Origin: Cellulomonas flavigena DSM 20109
GTDB taxonomy: Bacteria > Actinomycetota > Actinomycetes > Actinomycetales > Cellulomonadaceae
Direction: 5' to 3'
NCBI RefSeq assembly: GCF_000092865.1
Contig: NC_014151.1
Location: 248,001-312,000 of the forward strand
DNA length: 64,000 bases
Of the stretch, positions 47,558-55,589 are shown one piece after another (position 1 is the stretch's first letter; each line of letters opens with the position of its first letter). Below the pieces are notes generated by a model. The model was not told where the DNA came from. It ran no database searches and saw nothing but the letters and a program-made list of their open reading frames with translations. The translations under genes and the position numbers were made by a program.

Positions 47558-47563
47558 AGCCTA
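47558..47563 (-). promoter_or_regulatory. leaderless -10 hexamer
   Basis: TAGGCT on the minus strand, 6 nt before GTG at 47551. Confidence 0.55.
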
Positions 47564-47647
47564 CGACCGGGACCCGAGCGTCGGGCGGGCGGGGGTCGGC
47601 GGGTTCTCGACGCGCCGACGCGAGCGTGCCGTGCGAGGGTCGTCGGC

Positions 47648-47812
47648 ATGAAGAAGCTCATCGTCTTCCTGCTCATCGCGTGGCTCGTGCTGTCCGTGCT
47701 GGGTGCGCTGATCGAGGGCCTGCTGTGGTTGCTCGTGGTGGGCCTGGTGCTGTTCGCGGCCACCGCCGTCTACGGGTGGTTCACGGGCCGCCGGGACGCG
47801 AGCCACTCGTGA
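47648..47812 (+). CDS. small membrane protein
   Basis: 54 aa with two hydrophobic helices (LIVFLLIAWLVLSVLGALI and LLWLLVVGLVLFAATAVYG) and a basic C-terminus. Hydrophobic residues fill nearly the whole chain. It overlaps yidD by 4 nt. GAGGGT lies 7 nt before the ATG, a possible leaderless promoter. Confidence 0.75.
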   Translation: MKKLIVFLLIAWLVLSVLGALIEGLLWLLVVGLVLFAATAVYGWFTGRRDASHS

Positions 47813-48099
47813 CGGGCCGCACCGCCGCGCTCGTCGACCGCGCGATCGACGCGTACCAGCGCCGACTGTCGCCCAGGAAGGGGTGGGGCTGCGCGCACCG
47901 CGTCGCGCACGGCGGCCCGTCGTGCTCCGGCGCCGTCCGCACGCTGGTGCGGTGCCGCGGGGTCACGCGGTCGGTCGTGCCGACGGTGGTGCGCTTCGTC
48001 GCCTGCTACCAGGCGGCACGGATGCTCGCGCAGACCGACGTCAGCGGCGTGTGCTGCTGCGGCGGCATCCCGATCCCGTTCCGCTTCCCCGGCCGCTGA
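47809..48099 (+). CDS. yidD: YidD-like membrane protein insertion factor
   Basis: 96 aa. AIDAYQRRLSPRKGWGCAHRVAHGGPSCS corresponds to the YidD core (YQ..lSP....C.f.PsCS), though the spacing is unusual. The C-terminal CCCGGIPIPFRFPGR is an extra Cys-rich end. The canonical yidD sits next to rnpA and yidC; this copy is away from that locus, so it may be a paralogue. Confidence 0.75.
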   Translation: MTGRTAALVDRAIDAYQRRLSPRKGWGCAHRVAHGGPSCSGAVRTLVRCRGVTRSVVPTVVRFVACYQAARMLAQTDVSGVCCCGGIPIPFRFPGR

Positions 48100-48167
48100 C
48101 CCCGCCGACCGGAACCTGGCTCACCGTCCGACCGATGTATCGGTGACCCAGGTCCCGCTCGGCGGGG
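48100..48167. repeat. palindromic element, copy 4 (intergenic)
   Basis: 68 bp immediately after the yidD stop. The two 27-nt arms (48100-48126 and 48141-48167) match with three mismatches. The left arm starts CCCCGCCGACCGGAACCTGG. Confidence 0.85.
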
Positions 48168-48279
48168 ATGTGGGGCTCGTCGCCTCCGCGTACCCGGCGC
48201 GCCGGGCCGCGGACGTCAGCCCCGCGTCGGCCGTCCGGTCGGACTGAGACGTCCCGGTGCCGGCCGCGGGACGGCCCGC

Positions 48280-48372
48280 TCAGCCCGCCAGGCCCGACCA
48301 GCGCAGGTGCACGTCCAGCGGCAGGTCGTCGTCCGTGCCGGCCTCGTCGGGCGGGGGCGTCGCGGTGCTCAC
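48280..48372 (-). CDS. small ORF sharing the C-terminal motif of the DUF4274 protein
   Basis: 30 aa, GTG start. The last half is LPLDVHLRWSGLAG, nearly the same as the end of the protein at 47060-47551, preceded by an acidic stretch (DEAGTDDD), also as in that protein. It may be a real small protein or the left-over end of a duplicated gene. TACGCT lies only 3 nt before the GTG. Confidence 0.4.
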   Translation of the reverse strand: MSTATPPPDEAGTDDDLPLDVHLRWSGLAG

Positions 48373-48422
48373 GTCAGCGTAGCCCGCGAGCCTCGCGGCG
48401 ACGCGGCGGGTGGGTCGGCGCC

Positions 48423-50726
48423 TCAACCCCGCGGCTCGCGGCCCGGCGGCTGCGCCGGCGGCGTCGGCTCCGCGACCGGGCGCAGCGCGCGCGACGCCAC
48501 CGGGTCGTCGGCCGTCAGCACGACGTCCTCCTGCGCGCCGTCGCCGACGTGTCGCAGCGCGACCCGCGCACCCGTCAGCAGGCGGTACGTCACCTCGTCC
48601 CGTCGCGCGTCGACCTCGACGCGCCAGCCGTCGATCTGCACACGGAACCGCAGCCGGGCCAGGCGCGGCGGCAGCCGCGGCTCCACCCGCAACCCGCCAC
48701 CCTCCAGCCGCACACCCCCGTAGCCGCGCACGAGTGCGTCCCACGTGCCCGCCATCGCCGCCACGTGCACGCCCTCCTGCGTCTCGCGCCGCAGGTCGTG
48801 CAGGTCGATGAACGCGCACTCGCGCACGTACGCGTGCGCGAGCGTCAGGTGCCCCAGCTCCGCCGCGACGACCGCCTGCGCGCTCGCGGACAACGACGAG
48901 TCCCGCACCGTCAGCGGCTCGTAGTACGCGAAGTCGCGGCGCTTCTGCTCGCGCGTGAACCGCTCGCCCACGACCGCCAGGGCCAGCACCAGGTCCGCCT
49001 GCTTGACCAGCTGGTGCCGGTACAGCTCGGTGTAGTGGACGTGGTCCTCGAACGGCGCCCAGCCCTGCGGTCCGCGCGCGAAGTCCCACACCGGACGCTG
49101 CGTGAACCCCGTGCACTGCTCGGTGACGCCCAGGTCGTCGGCGTACGGCACGGTGACGGCCCCGGCGGCCTGCGCCCAGCGCGCGCGCTCGTCGTCGTCG
49201 ACGCCGAGCCGTCGCGCCTCGTCCGGCCACCGCCCGGTCGCCTCCACCGCCGCCGTCAGGGACCGCGCCACCAGCAGGTTGGTGTACGTGTTGTCGTCGA
49301 CCACGGCCGTGTACTCGTCCGGACCGGTCACGCCGTGCAGGTGGAACGCCCCGTCGGGCGTGCGGTGCCCCCGGCCGAGCCAGAAGCGGGCGCCCTGCAC
49401 CAGCAGCTCCACGCCCACCTCGCGCTCCAACGCGTCGTCGCCCGTCACCGCGACGTACCGGCTCACCGCGTCCATGACGTCCGCCGTGACGTGCACCGCC
49501 GCGGTACCGGCCGGCCAGTACCCCGAGCATTCGGCGCCGGAGATCGTGCGCCACGGGAAGGCGGCGCCCGGCAGGCCCAGCGTGCGCGCCCGCTCGACCG
49601 CGGCCGGCAGCGTCGCGTGCCGCCACCGCAGGTGCGCGGCCGCGGCCCCGGGCAGCACGTGGTCCAGCACGGGCAGCACGAAGCTCTCCGCGTCCCAGAA
49701 CGTGTGCCCGTGGTAGCCCGTGCCGGTCAGGCCCTTGGCGCGCAGACCCGAGCCCTCGACGCGGGCCGCCGACTGCACCGTGTGCAGCACGGCCAGGCGC
49801 ACCGCCTGCTGCAGCTCGTCGTCGCCCTCGACCAGGACGTCCGCGCGCTCCCACACGTCGTCGAGGAACGCGCGGTGCTCGGCCTCCAGCGTGGCCTCGT
49901 CGTGCGCGCCGGCGAGCACGGTCCGCGCGTCGGCGAGCAGCGCCTCCACCGGGCGGCGCCCGCACGCGTACGCCCCGTGCGTCGCGACCCGCACCCAGCC
50001 GTCCGCCGGCAGCTCGACGTCGAGCGCCCACCCGTGCCGGTCCTCCACCCAGCGGTGCTGCGCGCCGGGCGACGCGGTCACGCCGTGCGTCGTCGCCAGG
50101 ACCACGCCGATGCCCGCGGCGACCGTGCGCTGCGCCACCCACGTGGTCCCCGGCGCGTGCGCGCACGCGTCCGTCCGCAGGCCGGGTGCGGGCACGTCCG
50201 ACGACGGACCGCCGCAGCCGGGCACGGGACGCAGCCGCACGCGCGCCCTGCCCGGGGCGCGCACCTCGTACGACGCCACCACCAGCTCGCGGCGCACCAG
50301 CGACGCCCACCGCCGCGTGCGGACCTCGACCGTCGAGCCGCCCGGCGACGTCCACACCGCCTCGCGCTCCAGCACGGCGGTCCGCAGGTCCAGGCGGCGC
50401 TCGTGGTGCTCCAGCGTGCCGGTCCGCACGTCGAAGGGCTCGCCGTCCACCCGCAGGTCCACCCCGCACGCGTCGACGACCGCCTCGAGCCGCTCGTCGT
50501 GGGCCGGGTACCCGTACGCGTGCTCCGGGTACTCGTGCGGGTGGTGCTCGTAGACGGACGACAGCAGCGTCGCGTCCGGCACCGGCGGTCGCTGCTCCTC
50601 CAGCACGCCGCGCACGCCGAGGTGCCCGTTGGCGACCGTCAGCAGCGCGGCCGTGCGGGGCAGGTCGTCGACGTCGAGGGTCGGCTCACGCAGGACCCAC
50701 GGCTCGACACTCAGCGGCACGCGCAC
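48423..50726 (-). CDS. glycoside hydrolase family 65 phosphorylase/hydrolase
   Basis: 767 aa. EPTLDVDDLPRTAALLTVANGHLGVRGVLEE begins the GH65 N-domain; GTGYHGHTFWDAESFVLPVL and the catalytic acid in VTGPDEYTAVVDDNTYTN mark the (alpha/alpha)6 barrel, then KQADLVLAL. GH65 enzymes phosphorolyse maltose, trehalose, kojibiose or nigerose; the exact sugar cannot be read. No beta-phosphoglucomutase is adjacent, the usual partner. GTG at 50726 is chosen for the family start; GTG at 50771 is possible. Confidence 0.92.
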   Translation of the reverse strand: MRVPLSVEPWVLREPTLDVDDLPRTAALLTVANGHLGVRGVLEEQRPPVPDATLLSSVYEHHPHEYPEHAYGYPAHDERLEAVVDACGVDLRVDGEPFDVRTGTLEHHERRLDLRTAVLEREAVWTSPGGSTVEVRTRRWASLVRRELVVASYEVRAPGRARVRLRPVPGCGGPSSDVPAPGLRTDACAHAPGTTWVAQRTVAAGIGVVLATTHGVTASPGAQHRWVEDRHGWALDVELPADGWVRVATHGAYACGRRPVEALLADARTVLAGAHDEATLEAEHRAFLDDVWERADVLVEGDDELQQAVRLAVLHTVQSAARVEGSGLRAKGLTGTGYHGHTFWDAESFVLPVLDHVLPGAAAAHLRWRHATLPAAVERARTLGLPGAAFPWRTISGAECSGYWPAGTAAVHVTADVMDAVSRYVAVTGDDALEREVGVELLVQGARFWLGRGHRTPDGAFHLHGVTGPDEYTAVVDDNTYTNLLVARSLTAAVEATGRWPDEARRLGVDDDERARWAQAAGAVTVPYADDLGVTEQCTGFTQRPVWDFARGPQGWAPFEDHVHYTELYRHQLVKQADLVLALAVVGERFTREQKRRDFAYYEPLTVRDSSLSASAQAVVAAELGHLTLAHAYVRECAFIDLHDLRRETQEGVHVAAMAGTWDALVRGYGGVRLEGGGLRVEPRLPPRLARLRFRVQIDGWRVEVDARRDEVTYRLLTGARVALRHVGDGAQEDVVLTADDPVASRALRPVAEPTPPAQPPGREPRG

Positions 50727-50862
50727 AGTGGACCACGCGCCGCGCCGCACCGCACGGGACGCGGGCGTCACCGCCTGCGCTCGCGCGGCGGTCGGCGTCC
50801 GCGCAGGCTGGGGCACGGACGGCGGGCGGATCGGCCCCGCCGCGGTCGTTGCGGAGGCACAC

Positions 50863-51795
50863 GTGGTGGACGTCGTGGTGCTGGGCCAGGTGGGGCGCGA
50901 CCTCGTCGTGCGGGTGGACGCCGTGCCGGCCGCGGGTGAGGCCGCGCCCGTCCGCGAGCGCGTCGAGGTGCTGGGCGGCAAGGGCGCGAACCAGGGGGTC
51001 GCGTGCGCGCAGCTCGGTCTCGCGACGGCGCTCGTCGGGGTGGTCGGCGACGACCGTGCCGCCGACGCCGTGCTGGAGCGCGCGGTCGCCGACGGGATGG
51101 ACGTGGGGCACGTCGTGCGGCGCGCGGGGGCGACGACGGCCCTGCTGCTCGACGTCGTCGCGGACGGCGGCGAGCGTCGCCTGCTGGAGCACGTCCCGGA
51201 CGACGTGCTGCTGCGCCCGGACGACGTGCGCGCGGCGGCCGGGCTGGTGGGCCGCGCACGGGCCGTCCTGCTGCAGCTCCAGCAGCCCGCCGACGCGCTG
51301 GCCCCCGCGCTCGGCACCGCCCGCGACGCGCTGCTGGTGGCGGACGGTGCCCCGCAGGACGAGGGGTTCCGCGACACGCTGCTCGACCGGGTGCACGTGC
51401 TGCGCGCCGACGAGGACGAGGCGGCACTGCTGCTCGGCGACGCACCCGACGGCGTCGACGCGACCGTCGCCGCGGCACACGAGCTCGTCGGCCGGGGGCC
51501 GCGTGTCGTCGCGCTCGAGGCGGGCGACGCCAACGTGGTCGCGTGGGCGGAGGGGCACGTCGTCGTCCCGCTGCTGGGCGGGCCGCCCGTGGACCCGACC
51601 GGGGGCGGGGACTCGTTCGTCGCCGGGCTGGTCGCCGCGCTGCTCGCGGGGCACGACGCCGCGACCGCCGCGTGGTGGGCGTCGACGGCTGCCGCCGCCA
51701 CCGCGTCACGCCTGGGCGGGCGGCCCGACCTGGACGTCGCACGCGTCGCCGCGGACGCCGCGCGCCACCGCCGGGAGCACGAGACCGGGCACTGA
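50863..51795 (+). CDS. PfkB family carbohydrate kinase
   Basis: 310 aa. VLGGKGANQGVACAQLG is the ribokinase-type signature 1 and VDPTGGGDSFVAGLVAALL is signature 2, with the catalytic Asp and the anion hole as GGGD instead of the usual GAGD. It phosphorylates a sugar, probably ribose-like, using ATP. It diverges from the GH65 gene across 136 nt. GGAGG precedes GTG at 50863 or 50866. Confidence 0.9.
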   Translation: MVDVVVLGQVGRDLVVRVDAVPAAGEAAPVRERVEVLGGKGANQGVACAQLGLATALVGVVGDDRAADAVLERAVADGMDVGHVVRRAGATTALLLDVVADGGERRLLEHVPDDVLLRPDDVRAAAGLVGRARAVLLQLQQPADALAPALGTARDALLVADGAPQDEGFRDTLLDRVHVLRADEDEAALLLGDAPDGVDATVAAAHELVGRGPRVVALEAGDANVVAWAEGHVVVPLLGGPPVDPTGGGDSFVAGLVAALLAGHDAATAAWWASTAAAATASRLGGRPDLDVARVAADAARHRREHETGH

Positions 51796-51832
51796 CCCAC
51801 CCCCACCCCCGCCCGCGACAGGTCGTTCCAGC

Positions 51833-52504
51833 TCACCCACTGTGCGCGAGGCCGTCGGTGCCGCGGATCGTGCACGCGCGGCCCGGTGCGGTGTCGTAGC
51901 GCACGTAGTCCCACGTCGACGTCCCGCGGTACGTCTCCAGGCCCAGCCCGACGGTGCCGCCGCCCGTCTGCCGCAGGATCTCGTCGAGCACCGCGCGGCC
52001 GTCGACGAGCAGCCGCACGTGCTGCCCGCGGACCTCGAGCGCGTACCGGTGCCAGCGCAGCGCGTCGAGTGTGACCACGTGACCCTCGCCGTACGGGTAG
52101 AGGAGGCACAGCTCGGTCGCCGAGAAGCCGATCTGCAGCAGGTCGGTCGTGTCGCCGACCCACAGCAGCGTCGGCGGCGTCCCGTTCTCGCCCGTGCAGC
52201 CGCCTTGCGCGTCGCCGCCCAGGCGCATGCGGAACTCGACGTCGAAGCCGGTGAGGCGGTTGGCGCTGCCGGTCCACTCCGACGGCGTCGCCTCCTCACG
52301 CAGCATGACGAGCGTCTCGGGGTCGACGGTCAGGGTGCCGTCACGGACCTTCGCGGACGCACCGTCCTCGCCCCAGCCGATGACCTGCCACGGCTGCAAC
52401 GCGGCGTCCTCGAACTCCTCGGGCTGCAGGTCGCCCGCCCACGCGGGTGCGGGCAGCAGCACGACGGCGGCCCGGACGTCCGGGCCGCCGACCGGCGGTG
52501 CCAC
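51833..52504 (-). CDS. secreted-type jelly-roll (LamG-like) protein
   Basis: 223 aa. A weak N-terminal hydrophobic stretch (VRAAVVLLPAPAWA) could be a short signal. Then EEFEDAALQPWQVIG, RLTGFDVEFRMRLGG, LRWHRYALEVRGQHVRLLVDGRAV and VGLGLETYRGTSTWDYVRYDT match a concanavalin/LamG-type beta sandwich, as in glycan-binding proteins. Four Cys. It starts 7 nt after the stop of the TspO-like gene. Binding partner unknown. Confidence 0.65.
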   Translation of the reverse strand: MAPPVGGPDVRAAVVLLPAPAWAGDLQPEEFEDAALQPWQVIGWGEDGASAKVRDGTLTVDPETLVMLREEATPSEWTGSANRLTGFDVEFRMRLGGDAQGGCTGENGTPPTLLWVGDTTDLLQIGFSATELCLLYPYGEGHVVTLDALRWHRYALEVRGQHVRLLVDGRAVLDEILRQTGGGTVGLGLETYRGTSTWDYVRYDTAPGRACTIRGTDGLAHSG

Positions 52505-52511
52505 CGGGGCG

Positions 52512-53345
52512 TCAGCGGCGCCCGGACCGCCGGGCCGCCAGCGTGGCGACGACGGGCGCGAGGAGCGCGACGCCCGCGGCGACGAACGCGGCGGTCGCGA
52601 CCGTCCCGTCGACGAGGGGGCCGTTGGTGCGGCCCAGGCCGATCCACATCAGGCCCCACCCCATCGCCAGGCCGATCGGCACGACGAGCGTCGGCAGCCG
52701 GCGCCCGTACGCGCCGTACGCGATCGCCAGCAGCGCCGCGGCGGAGACCAGCACGACGGACCAGCCGGTGGCCCCGAGCCCGAGCTCGCCGACCTCGGCG
52801 TCGGCGAGGAAGGCCGCGGTGTTGGCGAGCGTCGCGACGCTCACCCAGCCGGTGTAGAGACCGACCGTGACGTCGGTGACGACCGACGGCAGGGTCGCGG
52901 TGCGCGGCGTGCGCAGGAGCTTGACGTACATGGTCGCGAGCACCGCCAGCAGCACGACGATGACCACGACGCTGCCGCCGACGCTGCCGGTCTGGACCAC
53001 GCCGATCCACAGCGCGTTGAGCAGCATCGACACGAGCACCCACCACGCGATCGCCCGCAGCCGGCGGTCGGCGGCGTACCGGGGCAGGGCCTGGACGATC
53101 GCGAAGACGACGAGGCCGGTGTAGATCACCGACCAGATGGAGAAGGCCGGGCTGTCGGGGGCGACGGGTGTCGCGGTGGCGGACAGCGCGCCGCCGGCGG
53201 CCTCGGCGATGGGCTGGCCGCCGAACGCGCCGGAGCCGATGGTGGCGCCGACGATCGCGACGGCGGCGCCGACGAGGACCGTCACCTGGCGGACGCGGTC
53301 GCGGGACGTGGTGGTCTGCTGGGGGGCCGTGCTCGTGGTCGTCAT
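52512..53345 (-). CDS. TspO/MBR-like membrane protein
   Basis: 277 aa with about seven helices. FGGQPIAEAAGGALSATATPVAPDSPAFSIWSVIYTGLVVFAIVQALP is the pattern of the actinobacterial branch of tryptophan-rich sensory (TspO) proteins, which are larger than the classical 160-aa form. A tetrapyrrole or carotenoid-related role is described for the family. ATG at 53345. Confidence 0.8.
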   Translation of the reverse strand: MTTTSTAPQQTTTSRDRVRQVTVLVGAAVAIVGATIGSGAFGGQPIAEAAGGALSATATPVAPDSPAFSIWSVIYTGLVVFAIVQALPRYAADRRLRAIAWWVLVSMLLNALWIGVVQTGSVGGSVVVIVVLLAVLATMYVKLLRTPRTATLPSVVTDVTVGLYTGWVSVATLANTAAFLADAEVGELGLGATGWSVVLVSAAALLAIAYGAYGRRLPTLVVPIGLAMGWGLMWIGLGRTNGPLVDGTVATAAFVAAGVALLAPVVATLAARRSGRR

Positions 53346-53428
53346 GCCCCCAGGGTGACAACACTCAGCAGGCTGAGCATCTTGAACGGTCGTCCGTGCG
53401 GGACCGTAACGCTTCAGTGCCGGGAGGC

Positions 53429-54028
53429 TCAGCGCAACGCGAGCGCGAACGCGTCGGCGACGAGCCTCTCGTCGGTGTCGTCGAGCCCGAGCTTGACGAA
53501 GCCGCGCTGGCGCGAGAGCACCGCCAGGCCGTGCAGCGTGGCCCACAGCGTGCGTGACAGGACGCGGGGGTCGGTCCCTGCGGGCAGCGCGCCGGCCTGC
53601 TGCGCCGCGAGCACGGCCTGCACGAGCGGCTCGAACGTGGGGGCGCCGGCCTCGATGGTCGCGTCGCTGCGGCCGGTGAACATGATCGCGAAGAACGACG
53701 GGTGCTCGCGGGCGAAGGTCAGGTAGGCGACGCCCAGCGCGTGCAGGACCTCACGCGGGTCGTCGGTGGTGCGGGCGGCGCGGGCGAGCGCGGCGCCGAA
53801 CAGGGCGTAGCCCTCGAGGCACAGCGCGTCGAGCAGGGCGTCGCGGTCCGCGAAGTGCCGGTAGGGCGCGGCGGTGCTGACGCCCAGGCGACGGGCCAGC
53901 GCGCTGAGGCTGAAGCCGTCCAGGCCGCGCTCGGCGAGCATCTCGCGCGCGCCGGCGAGGAGCGCCTCCCGCAGCGCCCCGTGGTGGTAGGTGGTCCGCT
54001 CACGGGGGGTTCGCGGGCCGGACGGCAT
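53429..54028 (-). CDS. TetR family regulator with WHG domain
   Basis: 199 aa. HTH: REALLAGAREMLAERGLDGFSLSALARRLGVSTAAPYRHFADRDALLDAL. The C-terminal part (REHPSFFAIMFTG, TLWATLHGLAVLSRQRG) contains the WHG-type element. It diverges from the DUF2306 gene and likely controls it through two palindromes. ATG is 7 nt after TAGAGT. Confidence 0.92.
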   Translation of the reverse strand: MPSGPRTPRERTTYHHGALREALLAGAREMLAERGLDGFSLSALARRLGVSTAAPYRHFADRDALLDALCLEGYALFGAALARAARTTDDPREVLHALGVAYLTFAREHPSFFAIMFTGRSDATIEAGAPTFEPLVQAVLAAQQAGALPAGTDPRVLSRTLWATLHGLAVLSRQRGFVKLGLDDTDERLVADAFALALR

Positions 54029-54035
54029 GTTGACG

Positions 54036-54041
54036 ACTCTA
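54036..54041 (-). promoter_or_regulatory. leaderless -10 hexamer of tetR
   Basis: TAGAGT on the minus strand, 7 nt before ATG at 54028. Confidence 0.6.
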
Positions 54042-54059
54042 ACATCGGAGACCTATGTT
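54041..54059. promoter_or_regulatory. palindromic TetR operator candidate 1
   Basis: AACATnGGnnnCCnATGTT, 19 bp, touching the tetR -10. Confidence 0.6.
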
Positions 54060-54065
54060 GCACCC

Positions 54066-54080
54066 GTTCACAATGTGAAC
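54066..54080. promoter_or_regulatory. palindromic operator candidate 2
   Basis: GTTCACAATGTGAAC, a perfect 15-bp palindrome. Its CACAAT could be the -10 of the DUF2306 gene, so binding there would block that promoter. Confidence 0.55.
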
Positions 54081-54105
54081 GCCTCTCGCATTCAAGGAGC
54101 TCGAC

Positions 54106-54822
54106 ATGACCACGACAGCGCCCCCTCGGATCGAGCCGCCCGCGGACCCTGCCGTCCGGCGGCGGCGCGTCGGCCTCGGCGTCGTGGCCTTCCTCGCGCT
54201 CGGCGTCACGCTGACGATGCTGAGCATCTACGGCAGCGCGAGCCTCGACGAGCTCGCGGCGGACGACGCGGGGCTCGCCGGCGCGTACGCCGTCGCCGCG
54301 CCGTTCTTCCAGGGCGCGCTGTACGTGCACATCGTCACCGCGTGCGTCGCGCTCGCTCTGGGGCCGCTGCAGTTCGTCGCACGGCTGCGCCGCAGCCGTC
54401 CCCGCCTGCACCGCGGCGTCGGGCGCACGTACCTCGGTGCCGTCGCGCTCGGGGCGGTGTCCGGCCTGGCGATCCTGCCCGTCAACAGCGCCGGGCTCGT
54501 CGGGGTCTTCGGCTTCGGGGCGCTCGCGGTGCTCTGGCTCGTCACCGGCTACCGCGCGCTGCGCGCGATTCGCGGCGGCGACGTCGCCACGCACCAGGCC
54601 TGGATGATCCGCAGCTACGCCCTGACGTTCGCCGCCGTGACGCTGCGGCTCTGGCTCGGCCTGCTGATGGGCGCTCAGCTCGCCCTCGGCGCCGCGCCCG
54701 ACGCCGCGTTCGCGAACGCGTACGCGGCCGTGCCGTTCCTGTGCTGGCTGCCCAACCTCGTCGTCGCCGAGGCCCTCGTCCGCCGCCGCGGTCTGCCCTC
54801 CTACGCGCTGCCCGCCACGTGA
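54106..54822 (+). CDS. DUF2306 membrane protein
   Basis: 238 aa with about six to seven helices. PFFQGALYVHIVTACVALALGPLQF, RPRLHRGVGRTYLGAV and THQAWMIRSYALTFAAVTLRLW are DUF2306 marks, including the two His that may bind haem or metal. AAGGAG precedes the ATG by 8 nt. Its last 22 nt overlap the convergent phosphoesterase gene. Confidence 0.88.
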   Translation: MTTTAPPRIEPPADPAVRRRRVGLGVVAFLALGVTLTMLSIYGSASLDELAADDAGLAGAYAVAAPFFQGALYVHIVTACVALALGPLQFVARLRRSRPRLHRGVGRTYLGAVALGAVSGLAILPVNSAGLVGVFGFGALAVLWLVTGYRALRAIRGGDVATHQAWMIRSYALTFAAVTLRLWLGLLMGAQLALGAAPDAAFANAYAAVPFLCWLPNLVVAEALVRRRGLPSYALPAT

Positions 54823-55559
54823 GGGACACGCCCCGTGCGCAGCGCGTGCGCGACGTCGGGGCGCCCATGACCCTGCGCGGCGGCAGCGGCCGCCTCCCAG
54901 TCGTAGTCCACGGCCCGGAACGTCACGTCCCACCGCCCGGCGACCTCCTCGACGAGCGCGTACCGCGCGTGGGGCGTGCCCGCCTCGACGACGTGGGGGT
55001 GCGGTGCGTCGTCCTCGTACGCCGGCCACCCGACGCTGCCCGGGTTCACCACCAGCGCACCCGTCGGCAGCGTGACCGCGCGCTGCAGGTGCGTGTGCCC
55101 GCACAGCAGCAACCGGCGGTGCGCGTGGCCGCCGAGCCGCTCGATCACCTCGTCGACGGTCGCCCGACGCAGGCCCGCCGGCCCGACGGTCTCGAGCAGG
55201 TACTGCAGGTCGTCGGTCGGCGAGCCGTGGAACGCCAGCACGTCACCGGGCAGTTCGAGCGTGAGCGGCAGGCCGGCGAGCCACGCGCGGTGCGCGGGCG
55301 TGAGCGCGTCGTGCGCCAACCGGTCCGAGGCGCCCATGCGCCCGACCGGCAGGGTCAGCAGCTGGCGCTCGTGGTTGCCGCGCACCGTGGGCAGCCCCAG
55401 CTCGACGAGGCGGTCCGCGGTCTCCCGGGGGAGCACCGCACCCGACAGCAGGTCGCCCAGGTTGACCGTCACGTCCACCGCGTGGGCCCCTGCGTCGACC
55501 AGCACGGCCTCGAGCGCCGGGAGGTTGCCGTGGACGTCGGAGATCACCGCGATGCGCAC
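54801..55559 (-). CDS. calcineurin-like metallophosphoesterase (YfcE/MJ0936 type)
   Basis: 252 aa. RIAVISDVHGNLPALEAVL, NLGDLLSG, VRGNHE, LAFHGSP, CGHTHL and VNPGSVG give the full set of metal ligands of the family. It probably hydrolyses small phosphodiesters. GTG at 55559 follows TAGGTT by 7 nt. Confidence 0.92.
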   Translation of the reverse strand: MRIAVISDVHGNLPALEAVLVDAGAHAVDVTVNLGDLLSGAVLPRETADRLVELGLPTVRGNHERQLLTLPVGRMGASDRLAHDALTPAHRAWLAGLPLTLELPGDVLAFHGSPTDDLQYLLETVGPAGLRRATVDEVIERLGGHAHRRLLLCGHTHLQRAVTLPTGALVVNPGSVGWPAYEDDAPHPHVVEAGTPHARYALVEEVAGRWDVTFRAVDYDWEAAAAAAQGHGRPDVAHALRTGRVPHVAGSA

Positions 55560-55566
55560 GGTCGCG

Positions 55567-55572
55567 AACCTA
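55567..55572 (-). promoter_or_regulatory. leaderless -10 hexamer
   Basis: TAGGTT on the minus strand, 7 nt before GTG at 55559. Confidence 0.5.
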
Positions 55573-55589
55573 CCGGGACCGCCGCACGC

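Noticed and set aside
48168..50939. A 923-codon open frame on the plus strand
   Set aside because: It is the mirror of the GH65 gene; its product is Arg-rich with no recognisable domain and it has no start signal.
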